From Thioalkalivibrio thiocyanoxidans ARh2 (lineage in GTDB: Bacteria; Pseudomonadota; Gammaproteobacteria; Ectothiorhodospirales; Ectothiorhodospiraceae): 64,000 bases of DNA. The DNA is taken from positions 1 through 64,000 of the forward strand of contig NZ_ARQK01000058.1 in NCBI RefSeq assembly GCF_000385215.1. The letters run 5' to 3'. Shown piece after piece: positions 1 to 8,025 of this stretch. The position numbers were made by a program, and so were the translations under genes. The notes below the pieces were generated by a model that made no database searches, was not told the origin of the DNA, and saw only the letters and a list, made by a program, of their open reading frames with translations. Positions within the stretch are counted from its first letter, which is position 1; each line of letters starts with the position of its first letter.

Positions 1-1628
1 CTGTCGGTGATGGTCGCCACCACCTGGTCAGCTTCGGCTTCGCCTTCAAGCACATCGCCTTCCGCCGTCAGCGTGATCGATGGCTCGCCCACCGTCTCGG
101 GTACATCGGCATCATCGGAGGCGGTATTGTTTCCAGTGTCTGCAATCGTTACATCAACCGGCGGCAAATCATTGCCTTCGTTTGCATGGGCTGCCCCGGC
201 CGCTGTCAGGGAAACGTTTCCATCGTCATCGATCGAGTAGAAGTCTTCACCGGCACTGCCCGCCGTGATGGAATACGTAAGTCCCTCACCCAGCGGGTCC
301 ACTCCCTCTGCTGTCGCTACGGCTTGACCGGCCTCGCTCTGGCTTTCACCCTCGAGGAATTGTAGCCCGTCCACAAGGGTCACTTCGACGCTGGGCAAAG
401 TGAACGAAGCATCGAGCGTTTGTGAATCATCAACAAAGCCGAGATCGTCACTGGCTTCAGCATTTGCCGAGTATTCCACCCCTTCAGCAAGATCCAGGTC
501 AGTGAGGTCTGCCACCCACTCACCGCCTTCCTGGGTCGCCTCGACTTGCTGATTGCTGCCATCCGATCCACTTACAAATACGGTGACACTGGTTGCGTCG
601 GACGCACTGATCACCAGAGACGGATTCGGATCACCACCTTCGCCACGCACAAAGCCTTCCGGGGCAAATTCGAAATCGCTGATCTCCACGGACGGGAGGG
701 TGAATTCCGCTTCCAATTCGCCGGACTGCTCGTCACCATGTTCATCAACAACGAAGCCCTCGATCTGGAGCTCGCCGGGGCTCAGTTCAGAGATATCTAC
801 ATTGGTCGCAGTCCAGCTTCCGTCTTCCTGAACCTCAACTTCCTGCCCAGTGGCACTGCCATCAGTGCTGCCATACTCGACGCTGTTGCCCCCCGAATCC
901 GTGATTGTGAGGAGCACGGACGAACCGGCAGGGATATCCTCCGTGGACCCAGAAATCGTCGCCAATACGCTCTGGCTACCACCAACGTCCATGACGGCCG
1001 CGAACATCATCTCGTCACTCTGGGCATCGACCATCGGCCTTTCCCCAGGCGCGTAGGAGAAGGACGAAACTGTAATCGCACCGGCGGCTGGGCCTTCCCC
1101 TGTTTCGTCCCCGACGGTCTCATCCCCCGTGGTACCGTCATCATCACCCGTAGTGCCGTCACCGATCTCGGTTTGCTCCGCAGAGCGCAGCGCGTTCGGG
1201 TCGTACTCGTAGTTGACGGGGTCGACTTCCTCCGAGGAACGAGCAATGCGGACGAAGCCACCGCCTTCGCCGGCGGGACCGCCATCGACACCCGCGGCGG
1301 GTGCTTCGATCAGGTCGGTGATGTCTTCACCGCGCTCGAGGGCTTCGATGATCTCTTCGACGGTCGCGTCGGCGATCTCGGCTTCCTCGGGAGCCGGCTC
1401 GGCCGATTCCGCCAGGTCGTCGGTGATGGTGGCGGACTCGTTGCCCGCCAGGGACATGGTCGAGCCGTCCTCGAAGGCCATTTCGATGAAGGCGCCATCT
1501 TCGGCGATGACTTCCTCGCCGTAGAAGATCTCGTCTCCGGGTTGCAGGACGCGCGTGTTGCCGTCTTCATCTCGCGCGATGACGGTGCCGACAACGGACT
1601 CGACGGTAGCTACGACGACTTCAGACAT
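1..1628 (-). CDS. LapA-type RTX/biofilm adhesin, N-terminal part (runs off the window edge)
   Basis: The gene starts at an ATG preceded by a strong AAGGAGAAGG ribosome site and stays open for about 542 codons to base 1, so only the N-terminus is present. Residues 1-125 look like the retention module of LapA-family adhesins, which plugs the outer-membrane pore and holds the fibre on the cell. A P-A-A-G motif at residues 110-113 matches in type and position the site cut by the periplasmic protease LapG in Pseudomonas LapA. It is followed by a glycine-rich stretch and FVRIARSSEEVDP. A Thr/Asp/Gly-rich linker (about 150-180) leads to repeated Ig-like beta modules from about 190, and the last 100 residues resemble a cadherin-like repeat. 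The protein is very acidic. The exporter genes lie just upstream on the same strand. LapA-like assignment is confident; full length and C-terminal RTX signal are unseen. Confidence 0.85.
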   Translation of the reverse strand, partial: MSEVVVATVESVVGTVIARDEDGNTRVLQPGDEIFYGEEVIAEDGAFIEMAFEDGSTMSLAGNESATITDDLAESAEPAPEEAEIADATVEEIIEALERGEDITDLIEAPAAGVDGGPAGEGGGFVRIARSSEEVDPVNYEYDPNALRSAEQTEIGDGTTGDDDGTTGDETVGDETGEGPAAGAITVSSFSYAPGERPMVDAQSDEMMFAAVMDVGGSQSVLATISGSTEDIPAGSSVLLTITDSGGNSVEYGSTDGSATGQEVEVQEDGSWTATNVDISELSPGELQIEGFVVDEHGDEQSGELEAEFTLPSVEISDFEFAPEGFVRGEGGDPNPSLVISASDATSVTVFVSGSDGSNQQVEATQEGGEWVADLTDLDLAEGVEYSANAEASDDLGFVDDSQTLDASFTLPSVEVTLVDGLQFLEGESQSEAGQAVATAEGVDPLGEGLTYSITAGSAGEDFYSIDDDGNVSLTAAGAAHANEGNDLPPVDVTIADTGNNTASDDADVPETVGEPSITLTAEGDVLEGEAEADQVVATITD

Positions 1629-1802
1629 GACCTTCTCCTTGGAATCGGAAGTGCTTCACAGTTTTCGATGTGTACGAGCCTAGGGGAGCCGGCTTTGGCA
1701 CGACAGGTGTACTGAAGTACAGGTTTTGTAGGGTTATGGGAGAACCGGGTGAGGCTCAATTGGACGAAAGCGGATCGAATCTGCGGGGCGCGGGGCTGGG
1801 TT

Positions 1803-1895
1803 GATGCGATTCGCTGCGCTCATCGCATCTTACGTGACGCTACCCCCCTCGTTTGATGAGGGGCGTAGGATGCGATGAGCGCAGCGAATCGCATC
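1803..1895. repeat. Long inverted repeat with 27-bp perfect arms
   Basis: Bases 1803-1829 and 1869-1895 are perfect reverse complements of each other. Each arm is itself a near-palindrome (GATGCG near one end, CGCATC at the other), and the 39-base spacer holds a smaller CCCCTC/GAGGGG stem. A closely related single arm occurs at 29794-29820, so this is a dispersed element. It sits in the 308-base gap between the adhesin gene and the regulator upstream of it, where it could act as a transcript-end or stability structure. I see nothing else in that gap except the adhesin ribosome binding site. Confidence 0.8.
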
Positions 1896-1936
1896 ACCGC
1901 CGCTGGAGGCGAGTTACCCGCCTGGGGAGACGCTGA

Positions 1937-2551
1937 TCAGACGGTCGGCTGGGACTCGCGCAAGCGAGTCAGGTGAAGGACCAGCTGCACGCGGTCGTCC
2001 ACGTTGAGCTTCCTGAAGATCGAGCCCAAGTGCATCTTGACGGTGCGCTCGGTCATGCCGAGCTGGCGCGCGATCTCCTTGTTGTGCGCGCCCGTCGTAA
2101 CGGACAGCGCCACTTGGCGCTCGCGCGGGGTGAGATCCTCGAAACCCTCCGGGGGTGTTTCCGGGTCGCGCGGCTGCGCGCTGCGAACCGTACGAATCAT
2201 GCGGGTCATCAGGTCTGGGCCGACCCACAGCCCGCCACCCGTTACGGTCGCGGCAATCGTGCGCAACTGGGCCACGTTGGCCAGCGTATGGCAGTACCCG
2301 TGGGCCCCCGCGTCGAACGCTCGGATGCCCTCTTCGTCGTTCGGGTGGCGCGAGTGCACGACCACCCGATGCACCAGCGTCCTTTGCTTGACGTACTCCT
2401 CCCAGTCGGCCAGGTCCGTACCGATCCAGCAGGCCTCGGTCCCCTCCGGCAGCGTTGGCGGAAACGGCGGACTCAGCACCCGGGCATCCGGGAAGGCCTC
2501 TGTCCAGCGCGGCGACGGCCGCGACCCACGTTCCATCATGAAGATCTGCAT
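1937..2551 (-). CDS. LuxR-family response-regulator-like transcription factor with degenerate receiver
   Basis: This 204-residue protein has the layout of a NarL/FixJ regulator. The C-terminal part (about 138-195) is a clear LuxR helix-turn-helix: LTPRERQVALSV, then NKEIARQLGMTERTVKMHLG. The N-terminal 120 residues align only loosely with a receiver. The strand that normally ends in the phosphorylated Asp reads EACWIGTDLADW, and the acidic pocket near the N-terminus is missing, so control by phosphorylation is doubtful. The gene begins 5 bases after the secretion adaptor gene and precedes the adhesin gene, so it probably belongs to the exporter operon and may control the adhesin. The target is inferred from position only. 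Confidence 0.8.
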   Translation of the reverse strand: MQIFMMERGSRPSPRWTEAFPDARVLSPPFPPTLPEGTEACWIGTDLADWEEYVKQRTLVHRVVVHSRHPNDEEGIRAFDAGAHGYCHTLANVAQLRTIAATVTGGGLWVGPDLMTRMIRTVRSAQPRDPETPPEGFEDLTPRERQVALSVTTGAHNKEIARQLGMTERTVKMHLGSIFRKLNVDDRVQLVLHLTRLRESQPTV

Positions 2552-2556
2552 GTCGT

Positions 2557-3981
2557 TCAGCGCTCCGTAAAAGCCAGATCGCCCGCGCGGAGGATCGGCT
2601 TCATCAGGTACTGAAGGATGGTGCGCCGCCCGGTCATAATGTCCACTTGGGCGACCATCCCGGTCATGATTGGATGCTCCTCGTCGAACCCGGTCTCCTC
2701 GGTTCGCACGCGGACCTTGTAGTAGGTGTTGCCGTCGTCGTCGGTGATGGTATCGGGGCTGATATGTTCCACGGTGGCATCCAGGCCTCCGTAGATGGCG
2801 AAGTCATAGGCGGTGAACTTCACTTTTGCGCTCAGCCCTGGGCGCAGATAGGCAATGTCGCGCGGGGACACCCGCGCCTCGATCAGCAGCTCGTCCTCCA
2901 GCGGGACGACCTCGGCCACCTCGCGCCCGGGCGAAATAACGCCCCCGCGCGTGGTAATGAACATGCGCTGCACGATCCCGGACATCGGCGAGCGCACCTC
3001 GGACAACCGCACGCGGTCCTCCAGTCCCTCGGCGCCCTCGGCCAGCTCCTGCAGCCGTCCCAGCGTATCCGCCAGCTCGGAACGCCACTGGTTGCGGAAA
3101 TTCAGTCGTACCTCGCGGATCTTCTCCTCCGCCTCCTCGATCGCGGCCTCCAGCCGGGCGATCTGCGCCGTGGCCTGTTCGCGATCCCCGCGGGCATTGG
3201 AGACCTCACGGCGCAGTCTCAGCACCTCCACTTCGGATACCGCCCCGCTCTGCACCAGCGGCTCGGTCACCTCCAGTTCGCGACTGGCCAAGTCCAGCGC
3301 GCGGATGGCCTGGCTGCGGCGCGCCCGAACCTCGTTCAGTTCCTCGCGCCGCTGCCGCAACTGCTCTTCGGCGATCCGGATCCGCGAGCGCATCTCCTCC
3401 AGGCTCTCCTCGTAAAGCTCCTGTTCCTGCTCCACGATGGCCGAAGGCCCTTCCTGCAGGTCCGGGGTGATCAGGAACGGCGTCTCGGTCAACAGGGCCA
3501 TCAAGCGTGCGCGTCGCGCCTTTAACGCAAACTCGCTGGCGCGTACCTCGCCGAGATCGGACAGGAAACGGGTCGGGTCGACGCGCACCAGCACATCGCC
3601 CTCTTGCACGATATCCCCCTCACGCGCCAGGACCTCGGACACGACACCGCCATCCATCGACTGCAGCACCTGCAGGTTCTGCGAGGGAATCACCCGTCCG
3701 TCGCCCCGGGCCACCTCGTCGATCTCGGCGACCGAGGCCCAGTAAACCAGCAGGCCCAGCGTGATCAGGATCCCGTAGAGCAGCGCGCGAGCGCGAATCG
3801 GACGTTCCTGAATCTGTGTCCAGTCAGCGTCCGAGGCCCAGTCGCGATGATCGCCCCCTCCCCGGGTCAGCCAGGGGCGAAAGATCCGGTCGACCATCGG
3901 GGCGCCCACCTTCCCGGCCTGGTCCATGCCGCGGCCGAGCGCCTCGAAACCCTCGCCGTCCTTGCGCGTGCGCTTGCTCAT
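2557..3981 (-). CDS. lapC: Type I secretion membrane fusion protein (HlyD/LapC family)
   Basis: The 474-residue protein is a periplasmic adaptor linking the inner-membrane ABC exporter to an outer-membrane TolC-type channel. It has a cytoplasmic N-terminus, one membrane segment at about 67-88 (LLYGILITLGLLVYWASVAE), a lipoyl-like half (GDGRVIPSQNLQVLQSMDGG), long coiled-coil hairpins at about 165-310, the second lipoyl half (RSPMSGIVQRM) and a beta-barrel C-terminal domain. The start overlaps the exporter gene by 4 bases (ATGA), so the two are translationally coupled. No LapE/TolC-type partner is next to it. A TolC-like protein at 40563 belongs to an RND operon and may or may not serve here. 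The family is certain; the LapC name rests on the neighbouring adhesin. Confidence 0.9.
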   Translation of the reverse strand: MSKRTRKDGEGFEALGRGMDQAGKVGAPMVDRIFRPWLTRGGGDHRDWASDADWTQIQERPIRARALLYGILITLGLLVYWASVAEIDEVARGDGRVIPSQNLQVLQSMDGGVVSEVLAREGDIVQEGDVLVRVDPTRFLSDLGEVRASEFALKARRARLMALLTETPFLITPDLQEGPSAIVEQEQELYEESLEEMRSRIRIAEEQLRQRREELNEVRARRSQAIRALDLASRELEVTEPLVQSGAVSEVEVLRLRREVSNARGDREQATAQIARLEAAIEEAEEKIREVRLNFRNQWRSELADTLGRLQELAEGAEGLEDRVRLSEVRSPMSGIVQRMFITTRGGVISPGREVAEVVPLEDELLIEARVSPRDIAYLRPGLSAKVKFTAYDFAIYGGLDATVEHISPDTITDDDGNTYYKVRVRTEETGFDEEHPIMTGMVAQVDIMTGRRTILQYLMKPILRAGDLAFTER

Positions 3982-6275
3982 GTCTGCGCCTTGCCTACCC
4001 GGCCTTCCCGCAGAGCCTGGATCACCTGCTCCTTCGGTCCGTCAGCCACCACACGGCCCTGGTCGAGCACGATGATCCGGTCGACCAGCTCCAGCAGCGA
4101 GGTCCGATGCGTGACGATCACGGTGGTGCGCCCCTGGGTGAACTCCGCCAGCCGGCGCTTCATCCCCTGCTCGGTGGAGTTATCCATGGAGCTGGTCGGC
4201 TCGTCCATCAGCAGCATGCTGGGCTCGTGCAGCACCGCTCGCGCCACGCCGACACTCTGCTTCTGCCCGCCCGACAGCCGGCCACCGCGCTCCCCGACCT
4301 GCAAATCAACACCTTCCGGATGAGTGTTGATCAGATCCTCGATGCCGGAGATCGCAATCGCCTTGCGGATGGCCTCGTCGCTGGCCAGCGGATCTGCGGC
4401 CACCAGGTTCTCGCGCAGGCTCCCGTAAAACAGCGTGACCTCCTGACCCACGTAGCCCAGTGACCGCCGCAGCTCGGCCGGGTCCAGCTGGCGCACGTCG
4501 ATCCCGTCCACCAGCACCGCCCCGGAGCTGGGCTGATAAAGGCCCATGATCAGTTTGGCCAGCGTGCTTTTGCCCGAGCCCACGCGACCCAGAACGGCGA
4601 CGTGTTCGCCCGGCTCGATCTTCAGGGAAACCCCCTGCAGCGCCGGCGTGGCGGATTCGGGATACGCGAAGCTGACATTGCGAAATTCGATGGCGCCCTC
4701 GAACCGGTCGCGGCTCAGGAAGTGCGAATCGGCCGGGCGCTCCACGGGCAGTGCCATGATGTCGTTCAGCGAGCCGAGCGCGGTCGAGGCCTGGTGATAC
4801 TGCATCAGCAGCCCGGCCGTCTGACTGATGGGCGCCATCGCCCGTGAGGAGATCAGGTAGGCGGCAATCAGCCCGCCCATGGAGAGTTCCCCCTCCATCA
4901 GCAGGAACACGCCGAGCACGATGATCGCGACACCGACCGTGTGCTGCGCCCACATCGCCGTGTGGGTCACGCTCGCGGTCAGCAGGCGATTCTGTGCATT
5001 GGTTCGGGCGAGGTGCGTCGTGGCGCGTTCCCAGGTCGCCTGTACCCGACCCTCCGCGCCCAGGGCCTTGAGCGTCTCGGCGCCTGTCAGGCTCTCGACC
5101 AGGGTCGAGTTGCGCTGCGCCGCCACCCGATAGCTCTCTTCCGCGAGTGCGTGCAGCTTGCGGTGGATCGCGGTCGCGTAGAGCAGGAGCAGCAGCGCGC
5201 CGATCGCCACGGGAATCGCCAGCGGCCAGGCGATCAACGCAATAATGGCGATGAACATCAGCGCAAACGGCAGATCCACAAAGGCGATGATCGTCGCCGA
5301 CGATATAAAGCTGCGCACTGACTCGAACGCACCAATGTTGGACGCGAACGAGCCGACCGAGGCCGGACGGTTCTCCATACGGAGCCCGAGTACGCGTTCC
5401 ATGATGTGCGAGGAGAGCTTGACGTCCGCGCGCATCGCCGCCTTGTCGACGAAGTGGCTGCGCATGGTGCGCAGGATCAGGTCCGCGATCAGGACGATGA
5501 CCACACCCGCCGCAAACATGAACAGCGTCTCGGTCGCGTGATTCGGGACCACGCGGTCGTAAACGTTCAGCACGAAAAGTGGCATCGCCAGCGCGAAGAG
5601 GTTGATCATCACCGCCGCGATCAGCACGTCGCGATACAGCGGACGGTTCTCGCGAATAACCCGCCAGAACCAGTGCCCCTTGCTCTCCTTCGAGACACGC
5701 GGCGCGCGCGCATCCATGCGGAACTCGGGCCGCACATAGATGGCCCGGCCTGCGTAGCGTTCCTTCAGCCGCTTCAGCGGGACGTCGATGACCGCCTCAC
5801 CCAACTCGGGGTCGATCACCCTGGCCACGCTCTTGTCGTCGTTCCAGCCGACCAGCACCCACGCCTCGTTCTGGTCCAGCAGCAGCAACGCGGGCAGCAG
5901 ATCGTCCTTCAGGCCGCGCGCATCGCGGGTGACCGTGCGCGTCGTGAGACCGGCGCGCTGTGCCGCCCGCGGTACCAGAGAGGGGCAAAGTTGCCCGTCA
6001 TCCAGCGGCAGGCCCGCACGTGCGGAGTCCGGGGTCAGGCGCAGCCCGTGCATCCGCGCTATCAGGATCAGTCCGCCGAGCAGCGTGTCGGCGCGACCCT
6101 CCGCATCGAACACCGGGACGGGTTCGCGCTCGTCCGTATCACCCGCCGGCCCGCTATCGGGACCGGAATCCAGGACCGGATCCCCGCGATCATCATTGGA
6201 AGAAGGCTGGCTAATCGGTACACCCCGGCGGCTGGACACAGAATCCCGGCGCTCGCGTACAAGCCATCGACTCAA
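3978..6275 (-). CDS. lapB: Type I secretion ABC exporter (LapB/HlyB-like permease-ATPase)
   Basis: The 765-residue protein combines a C39-like N-terminal domain (about 60-185), a six-helix ABC membrane domain (about 210-500) and an ATPase domain (about 520-755). The ATPase has Walker A (GRVGSGKSTLAK), the signature LSGGQK and Walker B (MLLMDEPTSSMD). In the N-terminal domain the peptidase Cys is absent, so it is a C39-like substrate-docking domain, as in exporters of RTX proteins that keep their N-terminus. It should move the adhesin encoded at 1-1628 across the inner membrane. The reading frame opens with TTG at 6275 behind GAGAAGG; a GTG at 6239 is an alternative, so the start is uncertain. 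It is the first gene of the secretion operon. Confidence 0.9.
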   Translation of the reverse strand: MSRWLVRERRDSVSSRRGVPISQPSSNDDRGDPVLDSGPDSGPAGDTDEREPVPVFDAEGRADTLLGGLILIARMHGLRLTPDSARAGLPLDDGQLCPSLVPRAAQRAGLTTRTVTRDARGLKDDLLPALLLLDQNEAWVLVGWNDDKSVARVIDPELGEAVIDVPLKRLKERYAGRAIYVRPEFRMDARAPRVSKESKGHWFWRVIRENRPLYRDVLIAAVMINLFALAMPLFVLNVYDRVVPNHATETLFMFAAGVVIVLIADLILRTMRSHFVDKAAMRADVKLSSHIMERVLGLRMENRPASVGSFASNIGAFESVRSFISSATIIAFVDLPFALMFIAIIALIAWPLAIPVAIGALLLLLYATAIHRKLHALAEESYRVAAQRNSTLVESLTGAETLKALGAEGRVQATWERATTHLARTNAQNRLLTASVTHTAMWAQHTVGVAIIVLGVFLLMEGELSMGGLIAAYLISSRAMAPISQTAGLLMQYHQASTALGSLNDIMALPVERPADSHFLSRDRFEGAIEFRNVSFAYPESATPALQGVSLKIEPGEHVAVLGRVGSGKSTLAKLIMGLYQPSSGAVLVDGIDVRQLDPAELRRSLGYVGQEVTLFYGSLRENLVAADPLASDEAIRKAIAISGIEDLINTHPEGVDLQVGERGGRLSGGQKQSVGVARAVLHEPSMLLMDEPTSSMDNSTEQGMKRRLAEFTQGRTTVIVTHRTSLLELVDRIIVLDQGRVVADGPKEQVIQALREGRVGKAQT

Positions 6276-6321
6276 AACGTGAACGCCTTCTCATATTGAT
6301 CTGATTCTGCGCCCCAACGCG

Positions 6322-6339
6322 CCGCCGGGCAACGCCCGG
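6322..6339. terminator. GC-rich stem-loop downstream of tadA
   Basis: CCGGGC-AAC-GCCCGG at 6325-6339 can form a 6-bp stem with a 3-base loop just beyond the tadA stop. No run of T follows on the minus strand, so it would be at best a weak or factor-dependent end for the Mla-gpx-tadA operon. Confidence 0.3.
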
Positions 6340-6352
6340 GCATCACGCAGAT

Positions 6353-6880
6353 CTAACGCTTTCGACGGAGACGAAAGAAATCCTTCAACAGGGCGGCAGA
6401 ACGCTCGGCTGCGACACCATCGATGCATTCCGGCCGGTGGTTATGGGCCGGATGATGCAGCAGATCAATCGCGCCACCCACGGCCCCTGTGCGCGGGTCC
6501 GAAGCCGCGAAAACCAGCCGCTCCACCCGCGCATGGATTATGGCTCCCGCGCACATCGAACACGGCTCGAGCGTGACATAAAGCGTGGTGCCTGTCAGTC
6601 GATAGTTGGAACACCGTTTTCCCGCCGCGCGCAGAACCCTGATCTCGGCATGTGCAGTGGCATCATGCTCGCTGATCGGGGCGTTGTGGGCGGCAGCGAG
6701 ACAATGGCCCTCCGCATCCACCAGCACCGCGCCCACCGGCACCTCGCCTGCCTCGGCTGCCCGCTCGGCCTGTACGAGTGCGGCATCCATCCAGTACGCA
6801 TGCGCACCCGGGTCCGTGGGCGCCGGGCCTCGATCGCCCGGTTCCACAGTCCGGGGCTCGCGCTCGAGCTCAGCCGGCAT
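6353..6880 (-). CDS. tadA: tRNA-specific adenosine deaminase TadA
   Basis: TadA converts A34 to inosine in the anticodon of tRNA-Arg(ACG) and is essential in most bacteria. The 175-residue protein carries the cytidine/adenosine deaminase zinc motifs: HAEIRVLR (zinc His plus proton-shuttle Glu) and PCSMCAGA (two zinc Cys). The ATG at 6880 fits the family length with a short extra N-terminal tail. The open frame continues further upstream, but only as a shadow of the glutathione peroxidase gene, whose end this start overlaps by 11 bases. It is the last gene of the lipid-transport operon. Confidence 0.93.
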   Translation of the reverse strand: MPAELEREPRTVEPGDRGPAPTDPGAHAYWMDAALVQAERAAEAGEVPVGAVLVDAEGHCLAAAHNAPISEHDATAHAEIRVLRAAGKRCSNYRLTGTTLYVTLEPCSMCAGAIIHARVERLVFAASDPRTGAVGGAIDLLHHPAHNHRPECIDGVAAERSAALLKDFFRLRRKR

Positions 6881-7373
6881 CGTCCGGGCGCGGTACGGCG
6901 AGCGCGCGTTCGATCGCGTCGACCAGGTCCTGCGGCTTGCGCCGGGGGGCGAATCGGTCGAGTACCGACCCGTCGCGGCCAACCAAGAACTTGGTGAAGT
7001 TCCACTTGATGCCCTGCGTACCCAGCGCACCGGGGGCTTGCTCCTTGAGGTGCTGGTACAGCGGATGCGCCCCCTCGCCGTTGACCTCGATCTTGGCGAA
7101 CACCGGAAACGCCACCCCGAAGCGCGCGCCACAGGCCCGAATGGTCTCCGCGTCACCGGGTTCCTGCCCCCCAAACTGGTTGCAGGGGAATCCGAGGACG
7201 CGAAAACCACGCCCAGCGAACTGCTCATGGAGCGCCTGCAGCCCTTCGTACTGCGGCGTAAAGCCGCACTCGCTGGCCACATTGACGATCAGCAGGACAT
7301 CTCCGCAATACGTGCCCAGAGGCTGTTCGCTGCCATCCGCCGCCGGTACTGCAAAGTCGAAGACATCAGTCAT
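6870..7373 (-). CDS. Glutathione peroxidase family protein
   Basis: This 167-residue thiol peroxidase reduces peroxides using glutathione or, in many bacterial members, thioredoxin. The peroxidatic residue is Cys36 in NVASECGFTPQ, an ordinary cysteine rather than selenocysteine. Further family motifs are LGFPCNQFGGQEPG and WNFTKFLVGRDG, which hold the conserved Gln, Trp and Asn of the active site. The second Cys in the PCNQF loop is the usual resolving residue in thioredoxin-dependent members. The start overlaps the end of the lipoprotein gene by 8 bases. No signal peptide is seen, so it is cytoplasmic. Confidence 0.92.
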   Translation of the reverse strand: MTDVFDFAVPAADGSEQPLGTYCGDVLLIVNVASECGFTPQYEGLQALHEQFAGRGFRVLGFPCNQFGGQEPGDAETIRACGARFGVAFPVFAKIEVNGEGAHPLYQHLKEQAPGALGTQGIKWNFTKFLVGRDGSVLDRFAPRRKPQDLVDAIERALAVPRPDDAG

Positions 7374-8025
7374 CACGCATGGCCTCCGCATCTTCCAGAA
7401 TCGCGTCTTCCAGATCGGCCAGCACCTCGGCCGTGGCACGGGACAGCGCCGCCACCAGCTGCGACGCCGAGCGCCGCTCCAGGGCCTGGTCCGATTCCAG
7501 ATGCACCAGGCGGCTGCGCTCGCCCTGAGTCAGCTGCGCGCGCAGGCCCATGTGCCCGACCCCGGACGCCCCCGGGCCGTTGGACTCAATCCCCGTCACC
7601 CCTTCCAGATCCCCATACAGGGCGGTGATCAGCACATGCACGCGCACGGCGGGGCGACCCTGCTCGCGCACCGCGGACGCGTTGTCCACGAGTTCCAGCG
7701 CGGCCCCGCTTCGCGTCCAGCGCTCGCGCAGCAGCTGCTCCACCTGTTCCGACGGCTTCAGGAACCATTCGTTGTAGTAGTCCGACTCGTACTGGTGGTT
7801 GCCCAGCCGGTACACCAGGCCATTGCCGGCGTAGGCCGGGGCAACCCGCACCGAACCCAGTTCGACCGCCACGGGCTCTTCCGCCGTGCGTGCGGCGGGC
7901 TCGTCCGGCAGCTCCAGCAGGTACCAGGCGCGCTCCACCGGCTCGCGCTCCGGCAGCAACGTGCAGCCGCCCAGTAACAGGATTGCCAGAATCAGGGATG
8001 GGCCTTTCCACCAGTTCATGCTCAT
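7366..8025 (-). CDS. ABC-type transport auxiliary lipoprotein (PqiC/MlaB-operon type)
   Basis: The 219-residue protein starts with a lipoprotein signal ending in the lipobox LLGGC (Cys21), so it should be lipidated and anchored in the outer membrane or periplasm. The mature part resembles the PqiC/ABC-type transport auxiliary family (AWYLLELP near the N-terminus, then VELGSVRVAPAYAGNGLVYR). Such lipoproteins accompany MCE proteins and are thought to help lipids pass between the two membranes. Its ATG overlaps the stop of the MCE gene by 4 bases, which supports this start over a second ATG two codons later. Confidence 0.85.
   Translation of the reverse strand: MSMNWWKGPSLILAILLLGGCTLLPEREPVERAWYLLELPDEPAARTAEEPVAVELGSVRVAPAYAGNGLVYRLGNHQYESDYYNEWFLKPSEQVEQLLRERWTRSGAALELVDNASAVREQGRPAVRVHVLITALYGDLEGVTGIESNGPGASGVGHMGLRAQLTQGERSRLVHLESDQALERRSASQLVAALSRATAEVLADLEDAILEDAEAMRDD

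Noticed and set aside
546-1715. Long plus-strand open frame (389 codons) opposite the adhesin gene
   Set aside because: It is the antisense of the adhesin N-terminus, whose minus-strand translation is a coherent retention module with a strong ribosome site; the plus-strand product has no family features.
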